A stretch of 64,000 nt of DNA, from contig NC_063188.1 of the NCBI RefSeq assembly GCF_023159225.1, positions 32,791,979 through 32,855,978 of the forward strand, given 5' to 3'. A program made the translations under genes and the position numbers. Under the pieces are notes generated by a model. The model saw only the letters and a list, made by a program, of their open reading frames with translations, did not search any database and was not told where the DNA came from. Origin of the DNA: Perognathus longimembris pacificus. Taxonomy: Eukaryota; Chordata; Mammalia; Rodentia; Heteromyidae. This document shows, one piece after another, positions 1 to 10,204 of the stretch (positions are counted from its first letter, which is position 1; the number at the start of each line of letters is the position of its first letter).

Positions 1-171
1 GATTAATACATGAGTGCATGAACTAATATAGAATAAACCCAGTTATATCACTCAATCTCTACTCAGAAACTAATGTTTTATGTAGTTTCATATGCACAAT
101 TATAACATTATATGTACTATATATTCTAGAAATTCAAGTTGATCATTAAAACTTTCAGGGAAAATCTAAAG

Positions 172-252
172 TTGTGACTCAAGTGGTAGAACATGAGCAC
201 TTATTTAGCAAGTGTGATGTCCCAAATTCAATTTCCAGTACTGCCTAGAAAA
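172..252 (+). repeat. Degraded ID-like (tRNA-derived) SINE
   Basis: The segment keeps the skeleton of a rodent ID element: an A-box-like 'gactcaagtggtagaac', a 'tagcaagtgtga' middle and a decayed B box 'attcaatttcc'. It is heavily diverged and has no visible TSD, so it is old. Confidence 0.55.
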
Positions 253-708
253 CAAGTTTGGAGAAGTTAAATTCAAATCCTGATTATAACAGATATGACA
301 AGCTACAGGGAAATTAGGTAAGGCAAGGCAAAAATCCGGTTGCATAGCTCTCTGAGATTCTGGCTGATGGATGGCGATGCAAGTGTTAGATACGTAGGTA
401 GCTACCTATTAGTGGAGTGCCAGAAGACATATTTGGCATGCCTAATCCCAAGAATGCCATACTGAAGCAGCCTAGATTTTAGAATAAAAGTTTTTAGCTT
501 CCCTAGCAATCTGTGGTTTAGAGTTGAAGCTAAAATGTCATGTCAGGAGAAATGATATCCCAGTGAAAATGAAAGTCCAGTGCCTTCAATGAAATATTGG
601 TGTTTTCTGGATTCCCTTTGTAAGCTGTTGCCAGCTTCATTCTGTTTCTTCTCACCGAAACAAAAGCCTCAATCAACTTTGCTAACTGAGTTAATTGAAA
701 GCTCTTTC
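253..708. other. No recognised feature
   Basis: AT-rich unique-looking sequence. Short ORFs here have no recognisable domain and I see no splice or promoter logic. Confidence 0.5.
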
Positions 709-896
709 TGAGCACTGGTGGTTCATGCCTGTAATCCCAGCTACTCAGGAGGCAGAAATCTGAAGATCATGGTTCAAAGCCAGCGTGGGAAGGTGAATCC
801 ATGAGACTCTTATCTGCAATTAACCAGTAAAAAAAGCTGAAAGTGGAGCTGTGGCTCAGTGGTAGCACACACACATGTGTGTGCACGCATATACAC
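709..896 (+). repeat. B1-like/Geo composite SINE, right half replaced by a CA/TG tract
   Basis: A 7SL/B1-like left half reads 'ggtggttcatgcctgtaat' followed by the 'ctactcaggaggc' motif. It runs into the first bases of the Geo module ('ggagctgtggctcagtggta'). The rest of the Geo module is absent, and an alternating purine-pyrimidine tract (about 866-896) takes its place. Confidence 0.7.
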
Positions 897-1289
897 AGAG
901 CTCTCAGTAGATAAGCTGTAGGTACAAGTAAGAAAATAATATACATAGATGATGGTTTTATAGCTAAAGGGTAAACAAAGGCAGTTTGGATGAAGATCTG
1001 TAAGCCAAGATCTTTGTAATATATATTATCATTAGCACTTTCCAACTTTACTTAACTGAGAATCTTTCCTTACAACTTCTGCATAGATATTTGTTAATAA
1101 GCTTCTGCCCTCTTTTATATCATCATCCACCAATAGAGAAGCAATCAAAGGTGGTGGTCATGTACTTGGCCTGTGATATGGAAAATGGAAATCCTATTAA
1201 TAAGAATTAAAATTGAAAAGCTAGTGAAAACTAAGAAGTTTACTTTCTCTTGTTCATTTCTAATAACAGAATACAGAACCTAAAAATAA
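897..1289. other. No recognised feature
   Basis: AT-rich sequence with no recognisable repeat family, coding signal or RNA gene. Confidence 0.45.
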
Positions 1290-2501
1290 ACCATATTAAC
1301 AGGTGACATAGGTGTCCAAAACATACATTCAAGAAACGATAGTCTGTTTAACAAATAGTGCAGGGAAAATTGGATACCCACATGCAAATGATTGAAAGTT
1401 AACCTTGATTTCTACAAAACTCAAGTTAGAACGGATTAAAGATCTTAATGAAGAATGGAAAATCTGAAACTCCTAGAGCAGGAGAAAGACTTCAAGATAT
1501 AGCCACAGATACTGATTTCTGGATTGAATTCCCAAAGAAAAACAAACAGAAGGAAACTTCTACAAACAAGATTATGTTAAGGTAAAAAGCTTCTGTACAG
1601 AAAAGGAAAAAATTAGCAGAATGAAGAGTCACCTATATGATAGTAAAAATATATTTCCCAGCTATTCCTCTAACAGAGAGTTAACAGTCAAAACTTTTTA
1701 AAGAACTAAAATAATCCTTAGAAAAAGCAAGTGACTCAATTTTAAAATGATAAAAGGAACTGAAGGGACACATCTTAAATGAAGAAATACAAATGTTCAA
1801 TGAGTTTATGAAACATGTTTGACATTATCAACTATATAGAAAATGAAAATAAAAACTGGAATGAGATATTCTCTTAATACAGTTAGATAAAACAAAAAAA
1901 ATGACAAATGCTGCTGAAGATGTGGAGAAGAAATGTACTCTTTTTTGCCAGTCCTGTGGCTTGGACTCAGGGCCTGAGCACTGTCCCTGGCTTCTTTTTG
2001 CTCAAGGCTAGCACTCTACCACTTGAACCTCAGCACCACTAGGAATTGAACCCAGGGCTTCATGTATACAAGGCAGGCACTCTTGCCACTAGGCCATATT
2101 CCCAGGCCAAAAATGTACTCTTAAACACTGGTGATGGGAAGAAAATTCCTCAAGAAAATCCAAACACATGAAAATAGATGATTATATGTTCCAACTATCC
2201 TATTTGATTACATATTGAAAGGAAATTCAATCAACCTACAAAAGATACACTTGTATGCCTAAGTTTATCCTGCTACTATTCACAATAGCTAAGAATATAA
2301 GCAGTGTAGGTGACAGATGAATGGATAGAGATAATATGGTGTCTATGCAGTACAGCATTATTCAGGCATAAAGAAGAATAAAATCCTGTCATTTGCAGCA
2401 AAATGAATGGAACTAGAGGACATCATGTTAAGCAAAATAAAGCAGATACAGATAAGTACTTTATGTTCTAAATCATATGTGGAAAATAAAGAAAGTACAT
2501 T
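1290..2501 (+). repeat. Ancient L1 (L1M-type) ORF2/3' region, interrupted by a SINE
   Basis: The stretch near 1320-1400 resembles the conserved mammalian L1 ORF2 C-terminal region ('ggaaaattggatacccacat'). Decayed C-terminal coding sequence follows, including a 'tgctgctgaagatgtggag' stretch at the position of the L1 'GWRGCG' block. Many stops and frameshifts make it non-functional. An IDL-Geo SINE splits it at 1943-2110, and a younger L1 3' end follows at 2515. A pre-rodent age is inferred from the divergence. Confidence 0.7.
1943..2110 (-). repeat. IDL-Geo dimeric SINE with perfect 12 bp TSD
   Basis: On the minus strand the IDL left half is followed by the Geo half, whose complement reads 'gcttggactcagggcctgag'. 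The insertion is flanked by AAATGTACTCTT at 1931-1942 and 2111-2122, a perfect 12 bp target-site duplication. It lies in an ancient L1, so it is the younger element. A few bases are missing at the Geo/IDL junction. Confidence 0.9.
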
Positions 2502-2514
2502 AAAAGAAACAACA

Positions 2515-2712
2515 GAGATACAAAACCATTTGGTGTAAACCAACTGTACAACTCATGGAGGGAGAGGGAAAGGGGAAGGGAGGAGGTGAGGGGAAAAATG
2601 AGGGAGGAAGTAATAACTTGAACAAGAAATGTCCTCACTACCTTACATATGAAACTCTAACCCCTCTGTACTTCACTGACAATAAAGGAAAAAATGCAAA
2701 AAAAAACTGTAA
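2515..2712 (+). repeat. 5'-truncated L1 3' UTR with A-rich tail
   Basis: The block carries the lineage-specific L1 3' end: 'aaaccatttggtgtaaacca', a purine-rich G-run tract, then 'ctgtacttcactgacaataaag' features and an A-rich tail. A likely TSD is AAAAGAAACAACA (2502-2514) against AAAAGAAAAAACA (2713-2725), 12 of 13 identical. The matching 3' end recurs at least nine times in this window. Confidence 0.85.
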
Positions 2713-2957
2713 AAAAGAAAAAACATTACTAGGGATTGAGAAGAGTGCTGGTGAGGGTAAGTGTGGAGGAAGAGTGGTTGGATACGATCGATGTCCGCTG
2801 CATCACACTAAATCCCATCAAAATGTACACCTGATAAATATTAAGAAGAACAATTACTTTGGCTAATTCTTAAATGTTTTAAAGATGTTCTCATTCTTTT
2901 CAACTTCATACTTCCATATAAATTAGAAATAAATCTTAGCGTTAAGAAAAAAAGAAT

Positions 2958-3050
2958 TGGCCAGGTGCCAGTGGATCACACCTGCAAACCTAGCTACTCA
3001 GGATGCTGAGATCTGAGAATTGTAATTCAAAGCCAGACCAGAGGGTGAAT
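2958..3050 (+). repeat. B1-like SINE monomer
   Basis: The 7SL-derived head 'ggccaggtgccagtggatca' leads into 'cctagctactcaggatgctg' and 'attcaaagccagacc'. The Geo right half is absent, so this is a monomer or a 3'-truncated composite. Confidence 0.75.
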
Positions 3051-3059
3051 ATTACCAAA

Positions 3060-3785
3060 GTGCATTGCATCTATGAATGAAGATAATGGAATGAAACTCA
3101 TTGAAAATATGAGTGATAGGGAGTAGTACAGGAGAATTAGTGAAAGAAAACACGATATATATGTATAGAACGAGGTAAAAGTCCATTGAATAATTAGCAC
3201 ACATGGAAAAAAAAAAGAATGACAAGAATGTAAAATAGGTCCTAATCAGTGTGTGTGTGTGTACTAGGTAGAAGGCAAAGGGCACATATAGATGGTAAAG
3301 GAGGGTAAAATGATCTATGTATTTTATGTACATGTGTGAAAATGGAACAATCATATCTGCTGAGATTGGTTTGGGTAGGGATGAGGGGAGGAGGGCAGAG
3401 TGCAAGTGACATGGGTATCCTGATCAGGGCACATTGTCTGCTTATATTCACATGTCACAATGAGTGTTCTGTGTATGGTAGCAGCATTTGGGTGGTGAGT
3501 ATGTGAGGGGAGATGCAGTGTGTGTGGTGGTGGTATCCCTTCATGAAACAGTTCAAAAACCAATTGCCCCAAGACATTTGCCTCATAGTATTTTTTATTG
3601 CATACAACCTACTAACGTGAGCAACTAAAGGCCCCTGGAAGGCTTGAGAATGTCTTGTTCCAGGGGTAAGGCAAGTTTAAGAGGAAGGAAGATTGATGAA
3701 TAGAGAGGAGGGGTGAGGAAATACAGTTATAATATTTAACCACGTAACTTGAGGATGTGAATGAAGTTGGGAAATTTGGCAGAGA
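3060..3785. other. Unclassified, purine-rich; possibly an old L1 3' UTR
   Basis: The segment is G/A- and GT-rich. The block around 3320-3390 resembles the block near 34140-34210 ('aaatggaacaat' followed by a 'ctgctgag'-type motif), which looks like an older L1 3' end. No coding region is supported. Confidence 0.35.
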
Positions 3786-3803
3786 GTGGTGAAAGGAATG
3801 ACT

Positions 3804-4800
3804 ATGATCAAAAACACATTTTCCACCTCACCGCACTAAGAATGTCCATTATCAGGAAATCTAATAATAGCAAATGCTGGAGGGGATGTGGCCAAAAGGG
3901 AACCCTACTACATTGTTGGAGGAATGCAAACTTGTTCAACCACTCTGGAAAGCGGTATGGAGGTTCCTCAGAAGGCTAAACATAGAGCTCCCCTATGACC
4001 CAGCAGCTCCACTTTGGGGCATCTACCCAAAAGATTACAAGCAAGACCACACTAAAGCCACCAGCACAACTATGTTCATCACAGCACAACTTGTCAACTT
4101 GTCATTGCTAAAACATGGAACCAACCCAGATACCCCTCAGTAGACAAGTGGATCAGGAAAATGTGGTACATATACATAATGGAATTTTGTGCCTCTATCC
4201 GAAGGAATGATACTGCCTCATTTGTAAGGAAATGGAAGGACTTGGAAAAAAATCATACTAAGTGACGTAACCCCGACCCAAAGAAACATAAACCCTCATA
4301 GGGAATAGCTAGTACATGACTAGGCTAGTCATAGTAGAAGATCAAAATACCCCAAGTGAAATGAACTCCACGTTACGGAAACAAGAGTTATATCACTGTT
4401 GTAATTATTTTCAACGCCACGTGAAACCCTACTTTTTTTTTTCTTGTCTGTTTGTTTGATTGTTTTGTTTTGTTTCTCTTGTATTCTCTTCCTGTGGTTG
4501 TACTCCTACTATCATTGTATCTCATCTGAGTACCCTGGATACTGTATATACGGGTATTAGAACTAGGAAAGGGAAAGGGAATATCAAAATAGAGAGACAA
4601 AGGATAAAAGACAAAGCATTCCAAAAGCAATACTTACAAAACCATTTGGTGTAAACCAACTGTACAACTCATGAGGGGAGAGGGAAGGGGTGGGGAATGA
4701 GGGAGGAGGTAACAAGTTGAACAAGAAATGTGCTCACTGCCTTACATATGAATTTGTAATCCCTCTGTACTTCACTTTGACAATAAAGAAAAAGATTAAA
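3804..4800 (+). repeat. 5'-truncated L1: ORF2 C-terminus plus 3' UTR
   Basis: It begins in the ORF2 C-terminal region and includes the cysteine-rich '[15 protein letters not shown]' block (frame broken near 3905-3925). It then runs through the complete 3' UTR, with a G-rich tract at 4670-4710 and the 'caataaag' end at 4780-4790. Frameshifts and stops disrupt the frame. No convincing TSD was found. Confidence 0.85.
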
Positions 4801-5024
4801 TTAAAAAAGGAAACAACAATGAAGAAACTGGCATATATAATTTCAGCAAAACATCACAATATTATCATTTGAATGAGTAAAAACTATGATTCCAATAGTG
4901 TTTTAGACCAGAATCATGAGTTTTAGAAATGAAAATTGTAATGTTAATACAATGTTATTGGTAATATAGCAAAATTTCAGTCCAGTTAAAGCAGTATTGT
5001 TGCTGTGGGAGGTTTACTACAGAT

Positions 5025-5271
5025 TTTTTTTTTGCCAGTTTGGGTTTTTCTAGCCCTAAATTCCATTGGATTTTTTTTTGCTAGTCCTGGGCTTGGACTC
5101 AGGGCCTAAGCACTGTCCCTGGCTTGTTTTTTGCTCAAGGCTAGCACTCTGCCACTTGAGCCACAGCGCTACTTCTGGCAGTTTTCTATATATGTGGTGC
5201 TGGGGAATCGAACCCAGGGCTTCATATATACCAGGCAAGCACTCTTGCCACTAGGCCATATTCCCAGCCCC
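5025..5271 (-). repeat. IDL-Geo SINE with an extra 3' tail segment
   Basis: This is a full IDL-Geo dimer on the minus strand. In sense orientation the normal end 'gactagcaaaaaaaaa' is followed by about 35 more bases and then a second 'actggcaaaaaaaaa'. The flanking 8 bp repeat CTACAGAT (5017-5024 and 5272-5279) encloses the extra segment, so it arrived with the insertion or formed within its tail. Confidence 0.85.
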
Positions 5272-5279
5272 CTACAGAT

Positions 5280-5689
5280 GGTTTTTGAAGAAGAGAAAAT
5301 GAGTGGTGTTCATCCACTGATATTCAGAAATTATAGAATCACTTGCCAAAGTCTTCCTTTTCCTATGCAAAGATTTTTTTCCTTGTGATTCCAAATTAAT
5401 CCATGTCCACTATTGATTTGTATGTGAGTAGATACATTCAACTATAAAAAGGAGCAATCTTGTGTTATCTTATGTTGAAATCTTATTTAACTTCTCATGA
5501 TTTCTAAAAACAAAAAATTTAACCTTACGCTGACTTATTGAATCAAAACCACTTTGGACAACTAAACATAATACTTTTTTTAAGTGATAAAGCAAATCTG
5601 TTTCTCTAACTAGAAATTCATGGCTTCCTGTTCCAAATCCTTCCCCGTCTTTCCCCACTACACCCCCTCATTCCCTCCCCACAGGATTC
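5280..5689. other. No recognised feature
   Basis: AT-rich sequence without a recognisable repeat family or gene signal. Confidence 0.45.
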
Positions 5690-6170
5690 AAGATGGTGCT
5701 TTGTGACGTGTAAACTCCTTCCTGGTTGGTGATTGGCTGGCTGAGAGTGGCTTGCTGACATATTAATGAATAAGTACGTGGTCACCCTGTCCTCGGGGGA
5801 ATATATATGTGTCCTGAATCCTGGAGATCAGAGGGCTATAGGCAGAGAAGAAGGAAAGATGGCCAGAATCTCTATCCCATGGGGCATGGCTGTTGCCACC
5901 ACTGCCTAGAAGGGGACCTCACTTCTGAGAGGGCCACTGAACAAACGGGGAAGAATAAGAAGGCTGTGTCTCTGTGTGGGCCTAAAGGAAAAGTGAGGTG
6001 AGGTGACCCACAAAAGGTCTTCTTGTTTACCTTGATATCTGGCCTCCCTGGGCACAAGATGTTGCCAGCTCTCACCTCTTCCTGTGAGTGCCCTCTTCCC
6101 ATCTCCCCTGAACCCTCTCCTTTCCTTCAGTGCCTTTCTAAGAACTTCCTCTTGTCCTTCCAGGCCTGGA
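5690..6170 (+). promoter_or_regulatory. Promoter- or LTR-like segment (CRE, inverted CCAAT, TATA)
   Basis: Within about 130 bp there is a YY1-like 'caagatggtg', a CRE-like 'gtgacgtg' (5702-5712), an inverted CCAAT box ('tgattggctgg') and a TATA-like 'gaatatatatgtg' near 5800. A 'gtgaggtgaggtg' splice-donor-like repeat follows near 5990. The region is more GC-rich than its surroundings. It could be an unclassified LTR, a retroelement U3/R or an orphan promoter. No linked coding sequence is visible. Confidence 0.35.
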
Positions 6171-6257
6171 CAGCATAAAAATGAATGTTATGTCAGTTGC
6201 CAGAAAATTGGTTCTACATGAAATATCTAGTCTAAAAATACATATATATGTTTTGTC

Positions 6258-6452
6258 TCCTATGTGGAATTTGGGGTAGAAAGGAACATGAAAGTAAAAG
6301 GGGAGTAAGGATGTGGTAGAAGAAAATGAGAAAGTGGGATGGGATTACATATGGGCAATATAGGGATGAATTCGATTCTGCTCAAATATATGTATGGATG
6401 GGAATATCAATGAAATCTACTAATTTGTTTAATAACATATTAATAAAAATAT
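6258..6452 (+). repeat. Older rodent-type L1 3' end
   Basis: A 'tatgtggaatttggggtaga' start, a purine-rich middle and a terminal 'ttaataaaaatatg' match the general form of rodent L1 3' UTRs older than the 'ctgtac...caataaag' family. It is diverged and has no TSD. Confidence 0.5.
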
Positions 6453-6499
6453 GTTGCTTGTTTAGGGAGGTGGCAGTCTAAGCAGAAGGTCAAAATAAA

Positions 6500-6783
6500 G
6501 CCAGGTGCCAAAGGTTCTTGCTCCATTCCTAGTTATTTGGAAGGCTCAGATTGGGAGCATTGTAGTTCAGTGTCAGAAAATTTTATTATATTCCATGTGA
6601 TCAGAACAAGCTGGGTGTGGTGTGGTATACATCTGTCAATCCAGCTACGATGGGATGTGTTAAATAGGGAGTTTGAAATGGACAGCCTTACCTCAAAATA
6701 ACAGTGCAAGAAGTTGGAGGCATAGTTCAGCAGTACAGCACTTTTCTAGTCAGTGTGATGCTCTGATTTCAAACCCCAGTATA
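6500..6783 (+). repeat. Decayed B1-like and ID-like SINE cluster
   Basis: Two B1-like heads (from 6500 'ccaggtgcca' and from about 6610 'gctgggtgtggtgtgg') are followed by an ID-like right part with 'aggcatagttcagcagtaca' and a decayed B box. The divergence indicates an old B1-ID composite. Confidence 0.6.
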
Positions 6784-6794
6784 ATTAAAATGTT

Positions 6795-7735
6795 TTTTTT
6801 CAAAGAAGTCTTCCCGTAGTTGGAAGAATGGCAGAATATGAAGAGACTAAACATCATATTTTCAATCTTTTAAATTATATCCTAGCTCAGGAGTCATTAA
6901 GGTATATACTACTGTTTTCTGTATCATCAGAATAGGAACATTCCATCCATCTGTTTCCCTGGTTACCACTGTTGTATCAGAGATGAGATGGTTTGAGTCA
7001 TTGTTCTTGTCCTTTTGCCTTATAGCCTTTATGATTTCAGTTCTCTCTAGGATTTGTATTTGTTTTATTTTCCAGTCCTACCAAGAGAAGAAATTATCTG
7101 GAACTGACAAGAACACAGACATGGCAGTGTGATAATAATCAAATACCGAGGAACATTTTTTATTCAAAAATTTTTTGAAACTGTTCATATTTGAGATATA
7201 CAGCATAGGGTTTGGATACATTTGAGTAACTTTCTTATCTCCCTTTATCATTGTAAAAGTCCCTTGAGGTGTCCTCAGTGGAACAAATTATTTTCTTTAA
7301 TCTTGGCAATGGCTAGGCAGATGAGTCTGAGGGGTACATGAGGGTTGCATCAGAAGACAATGTATTAATAATGATGTGGCTACCCACAGTTCCTTTAATA
7401 AATGTTCAATGTATGTGTGCCTTCCCCTATGTACCTCATTAAAGATTTGATAAATCAGTGATTAGCATAAACATCACTAATATATGACACTGGTTATGTC
7501 CCTTGCACCTAAAGATTTACCTTTTAGGGAAGGAAGAAAAGTTTGTAAAATAAGTAGCAAATATAGATAATAAGGCCCACAGAGGGGGAGATATATTATT
7601 AGAAACAGTGTGAGTAGGTTACTCTGGTGTTTCTCAGAGTTTAGAGTTTCATGGAAGAGAAAAATTCGCTGAACTTTGAAATTGCTCAGGGTGCCTATTT
7701 TATTTTGTGAAACAAACAAAATTCTCTATAAATGA
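6795..7735. other. No recognised feature
   Basis: Unique-looking AT-rich sequence. The short minus-strand ORF at 7477-7719 shows no domain and overlaps nothing conserved that I recognise. Confidence 0.45.
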
Positions 7736-7740
7736 AAATC

Positions 7741-7826
7741 GCAAGGAATGGGAATATAGTTTATTGGTAGTTTGTTTTCCTAACTTGTGCAAGGCCCTAA
7801 CTTTGATCACCAGCATCACAAGGGGA
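7741..7826 (+). repeat. ID-like SINE, degraded
   Basis: 'gaatgggaatatagtttatt' through 'gcaaggccctaactttgatc' follows the ID element with decayed A and B boxes, ending in an A-rich tail with 'aaaaaaa' near 7830. Confidence 0.6.
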
Positions 7827-7840
7827 AAAAAAACACCTAT

Positions 7841-7952
7841 GGTCCAGGTATGGTGATACACACCTCTAATTCGAGCACTCTGCTGAGTGAGTCAAGAGGA
7901 TCATGAATTTAAGGCCAGTGTAGTTTACATAGTGAGACTTTTTCTAAGAAAA
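7841..7952 (+). repeat. B1-like SINE, degraded
   Basis: The head 'ccaggtatggtgatacacac' and later 'aggccagtgtagtttacata' correspond to a diverged B1 monomer directly downstream of the ID-like element. Confidence 0.6.
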
Positions 7953-8342
7953 CCAACAAACAGAAAATTGCCATCATTTAATTAAAAGTGACATTTGAAC
8001 TTGAAAAGGTAAGAACCAATTTAGAGTAAATTCAGTTCATGAAAATCTAATTAATTTATTTATTCCACATATCAGTGTAAACATGGTTTCAGATTGGAGT
8101 TGATACACACATTGGATTTTGGAAATTTCGGGTCTTCATGACAACTGATAATTTCTGCCATCTGGAGGTATTCATAGACTAGTCTCAGGTGACACTGATC
8201 AGTTTTCCACAACAAGATATAAGAATATAGTATACAAATATTCTTATCTAAAAAGTCAACAAAGATTTTTTTTAATATCTTTCTGAGGTATGAGGGTATG
8301 CTAAATCAGGAGTGTCCTGTGAGAAGGAAAATAAAGGGTTGT

Positions 8343-8980
8343 TTAAAATATCTTTAAACAGTTGTACAAAGGATGTGTCATTTGACAAAGCAGTTTATAA
8401 ATGCAATGCATTTTGCCATCAGTGTCACCCTTTCCCCTTCAACAATATCATCCCCTTTGACTTACTCTTTCACTTACTTTTCTTAATTTTGTGGTATATA
8501 TAATGAGTTCTTGACTGCATTCTTCCCTCTTCCCCCTTCATTCATCCACCCCTCTCTCCCCTTGTCCCCCTTATATGTGCCCATTTCCTGGTGTTGATTT
8601 TGTTGGGCTTTGACCTAGTCTTTCTAAAGCATTATACTACTTGAATTCTCCATAGTCTATTGTAATTCAGTTAATTCATATGTAACTACTTACATAGTAC
8701 CCAGCATTTTTACTTATAGATTTATAGGTAGATTCTCTCACAAATGAGAGAAACCATGCAAATTTTGTTTCTCTGGGTCTGGCTTACTTAATATAATTTT
8801 TTCCAAGACTTTCCATTTCCTTGTGAATGGTACCATATCATTCTTTCTAATAGGTGAATACAATTTCATTCTGTATATATACCACATTGTGTTTTTGATT
8901 CATTCATCCATTGAGGGGCAGCGAATGCCATATTTTGGCTATGATGAGTAGCTTCAATGAGCGTGGTTGTGTTGGTGCTT
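8343..8980 (-). repeat. L1 3' segment of a twin-primed (inverted) insertion
   Basis: Read on the minus strand this is L1 ORF2 C-terminal sequence followed by an older-family 3' UTR ending near 8343 (complement 'aaacagttgtacaaagg'). Its 5' end near 8977 reads 'AGCACCAACACAACC', equivalent to 'ACCAGCACAACAATG' in younger copies. At that point it meets L1 sequence in the opposite orientation. Confidence 0.75.
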
Positions 8981-8984
8981 TACC

Positions 8985-9540
8985 ATAACCTTGTTTGTGG
9001 TCCAACAAATCAAAGAAAGACTTGAAGAGTGGGATTACATTAAACTTAAAAGTTTCTGTATGCCAAAGAATGTAGCTAATAATCTAAGTAGAACGCCCGC
9101 AGAATGGAAGATTTTTAACAGCTTTACATCAGACAAGGCCATAATATCCAGAATATATTTAGAGATGAAAAAATTCAATCTTCAAAACCCAAAAGAAACA
9201 ATACAATAGGTGCTTTAGTGATGGGAAGAGAATCTTCCCAGAAGTAAAAATGGCCAATAGACACATAAATAAATGCTCAACATCTCTGGCCATAAAGGAA
9301 ATGCAAATCAAAACACCTCATCCCAGTTAGAATGGCCATTATCAAGAAAATAACAACAAATGCTGGCAAGGATGCAACTAAAGGGGAACTCTAATACACT
9401 ATTGGTTCAACAACTCTGGAAAGCTGTATGAAGGTTCTTCAATAAACTAAACAGACTTACACTAAGATTTAGTAATCTCACTCTTGGGCACTTATCCAAT
9501 AGAGAGATTTCAAGCAACAATCTGGCACAATTCCTAGATA
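8985..9540 (+). repeat. Inverted 5' segment of the same L1
   Basis: Plus-strand ORF2 C-terminal coding sequence. An 80-codon open segment at 8967-9209 contains an 'EEWDYIKLKSFC' block, followed by 'EMQIKT' and decayed 'CW' blocks. It ends near 'cttatccaatagagagattt', immediately 5' (in L1 order) of where the minus-strand segment begins. Together they cover L1 without a large gap, which is the structure expected from twin priming. Confidence 0.75.
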
Positions 9541-9758
9541 GAGAGCAAGGTAGTATCAGAAGAGTTTCCCTAGTATGACCTACACCCCCACCTCTCCAAA
9601 CACACTTAGAGCACCCCTTATTTCATAATACTGGTTACCTGCCATTACGTATTGACAGAGTAAAAATTGCCTTCTTAAAGTTCAAAACCTATTCCTGATT
9701 CTGTCCCTAGTCAATTGTATTTTTTCTCAAAATCCCCTATCACTCTCTGAGCCTTAGC

Positions 9759-10202
9759 GTTATGATTTACATATCAAGTGTCTCCAGGGCTCATGTATGG
9801 AAGACTTAGACCTGAATGTGAGCGGCACTCAGAGGTGGAGTTTTTAGGAAGTGACTGGATCATGAAGGCTTTACCTTCATATATGGATTAATACATGAAT
9901 GGATTCATAACTTGACTATTGGATGGTGTTGGAATAGTGCAAGGTAGGACCTAGTTGGAAAGATATGTTTTGTCCCAGGCTCCTTTACAGTGCTCTTTCT
10001 CCTTTTGGTCTGCCAATAGGGGTGAACACATCTGCTTCATCACAACCTTCTGCCATGAGGTTCTGCCTCACCACAGGCTTAGCAAAAACTGAGCCATCTT
10101 ACCATGAATGGTAACTTCTGAAAACCATGAGCCCAAATAAAGCTTCTCTCCTTTTAAATTGTTTCTTTAGTATGTTTGTCATAGTGATGAAAAACTAACA
10201 CA
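9759..10202 (+). repeat. MaLR-type (ERVL-MaLR) solo LTR
   Basis: The start 'gttatgatttacatatcaag', internal 'agaggtggagtttttaggaa', polyadenylation signal near 10137 and end 'tgatgaaaaactaacaca' match the layout of MLT1/MST LTRs. It is diverged and has no internal region attached. Confidence 0.7.
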
Positions 10203-10204
10203 CT

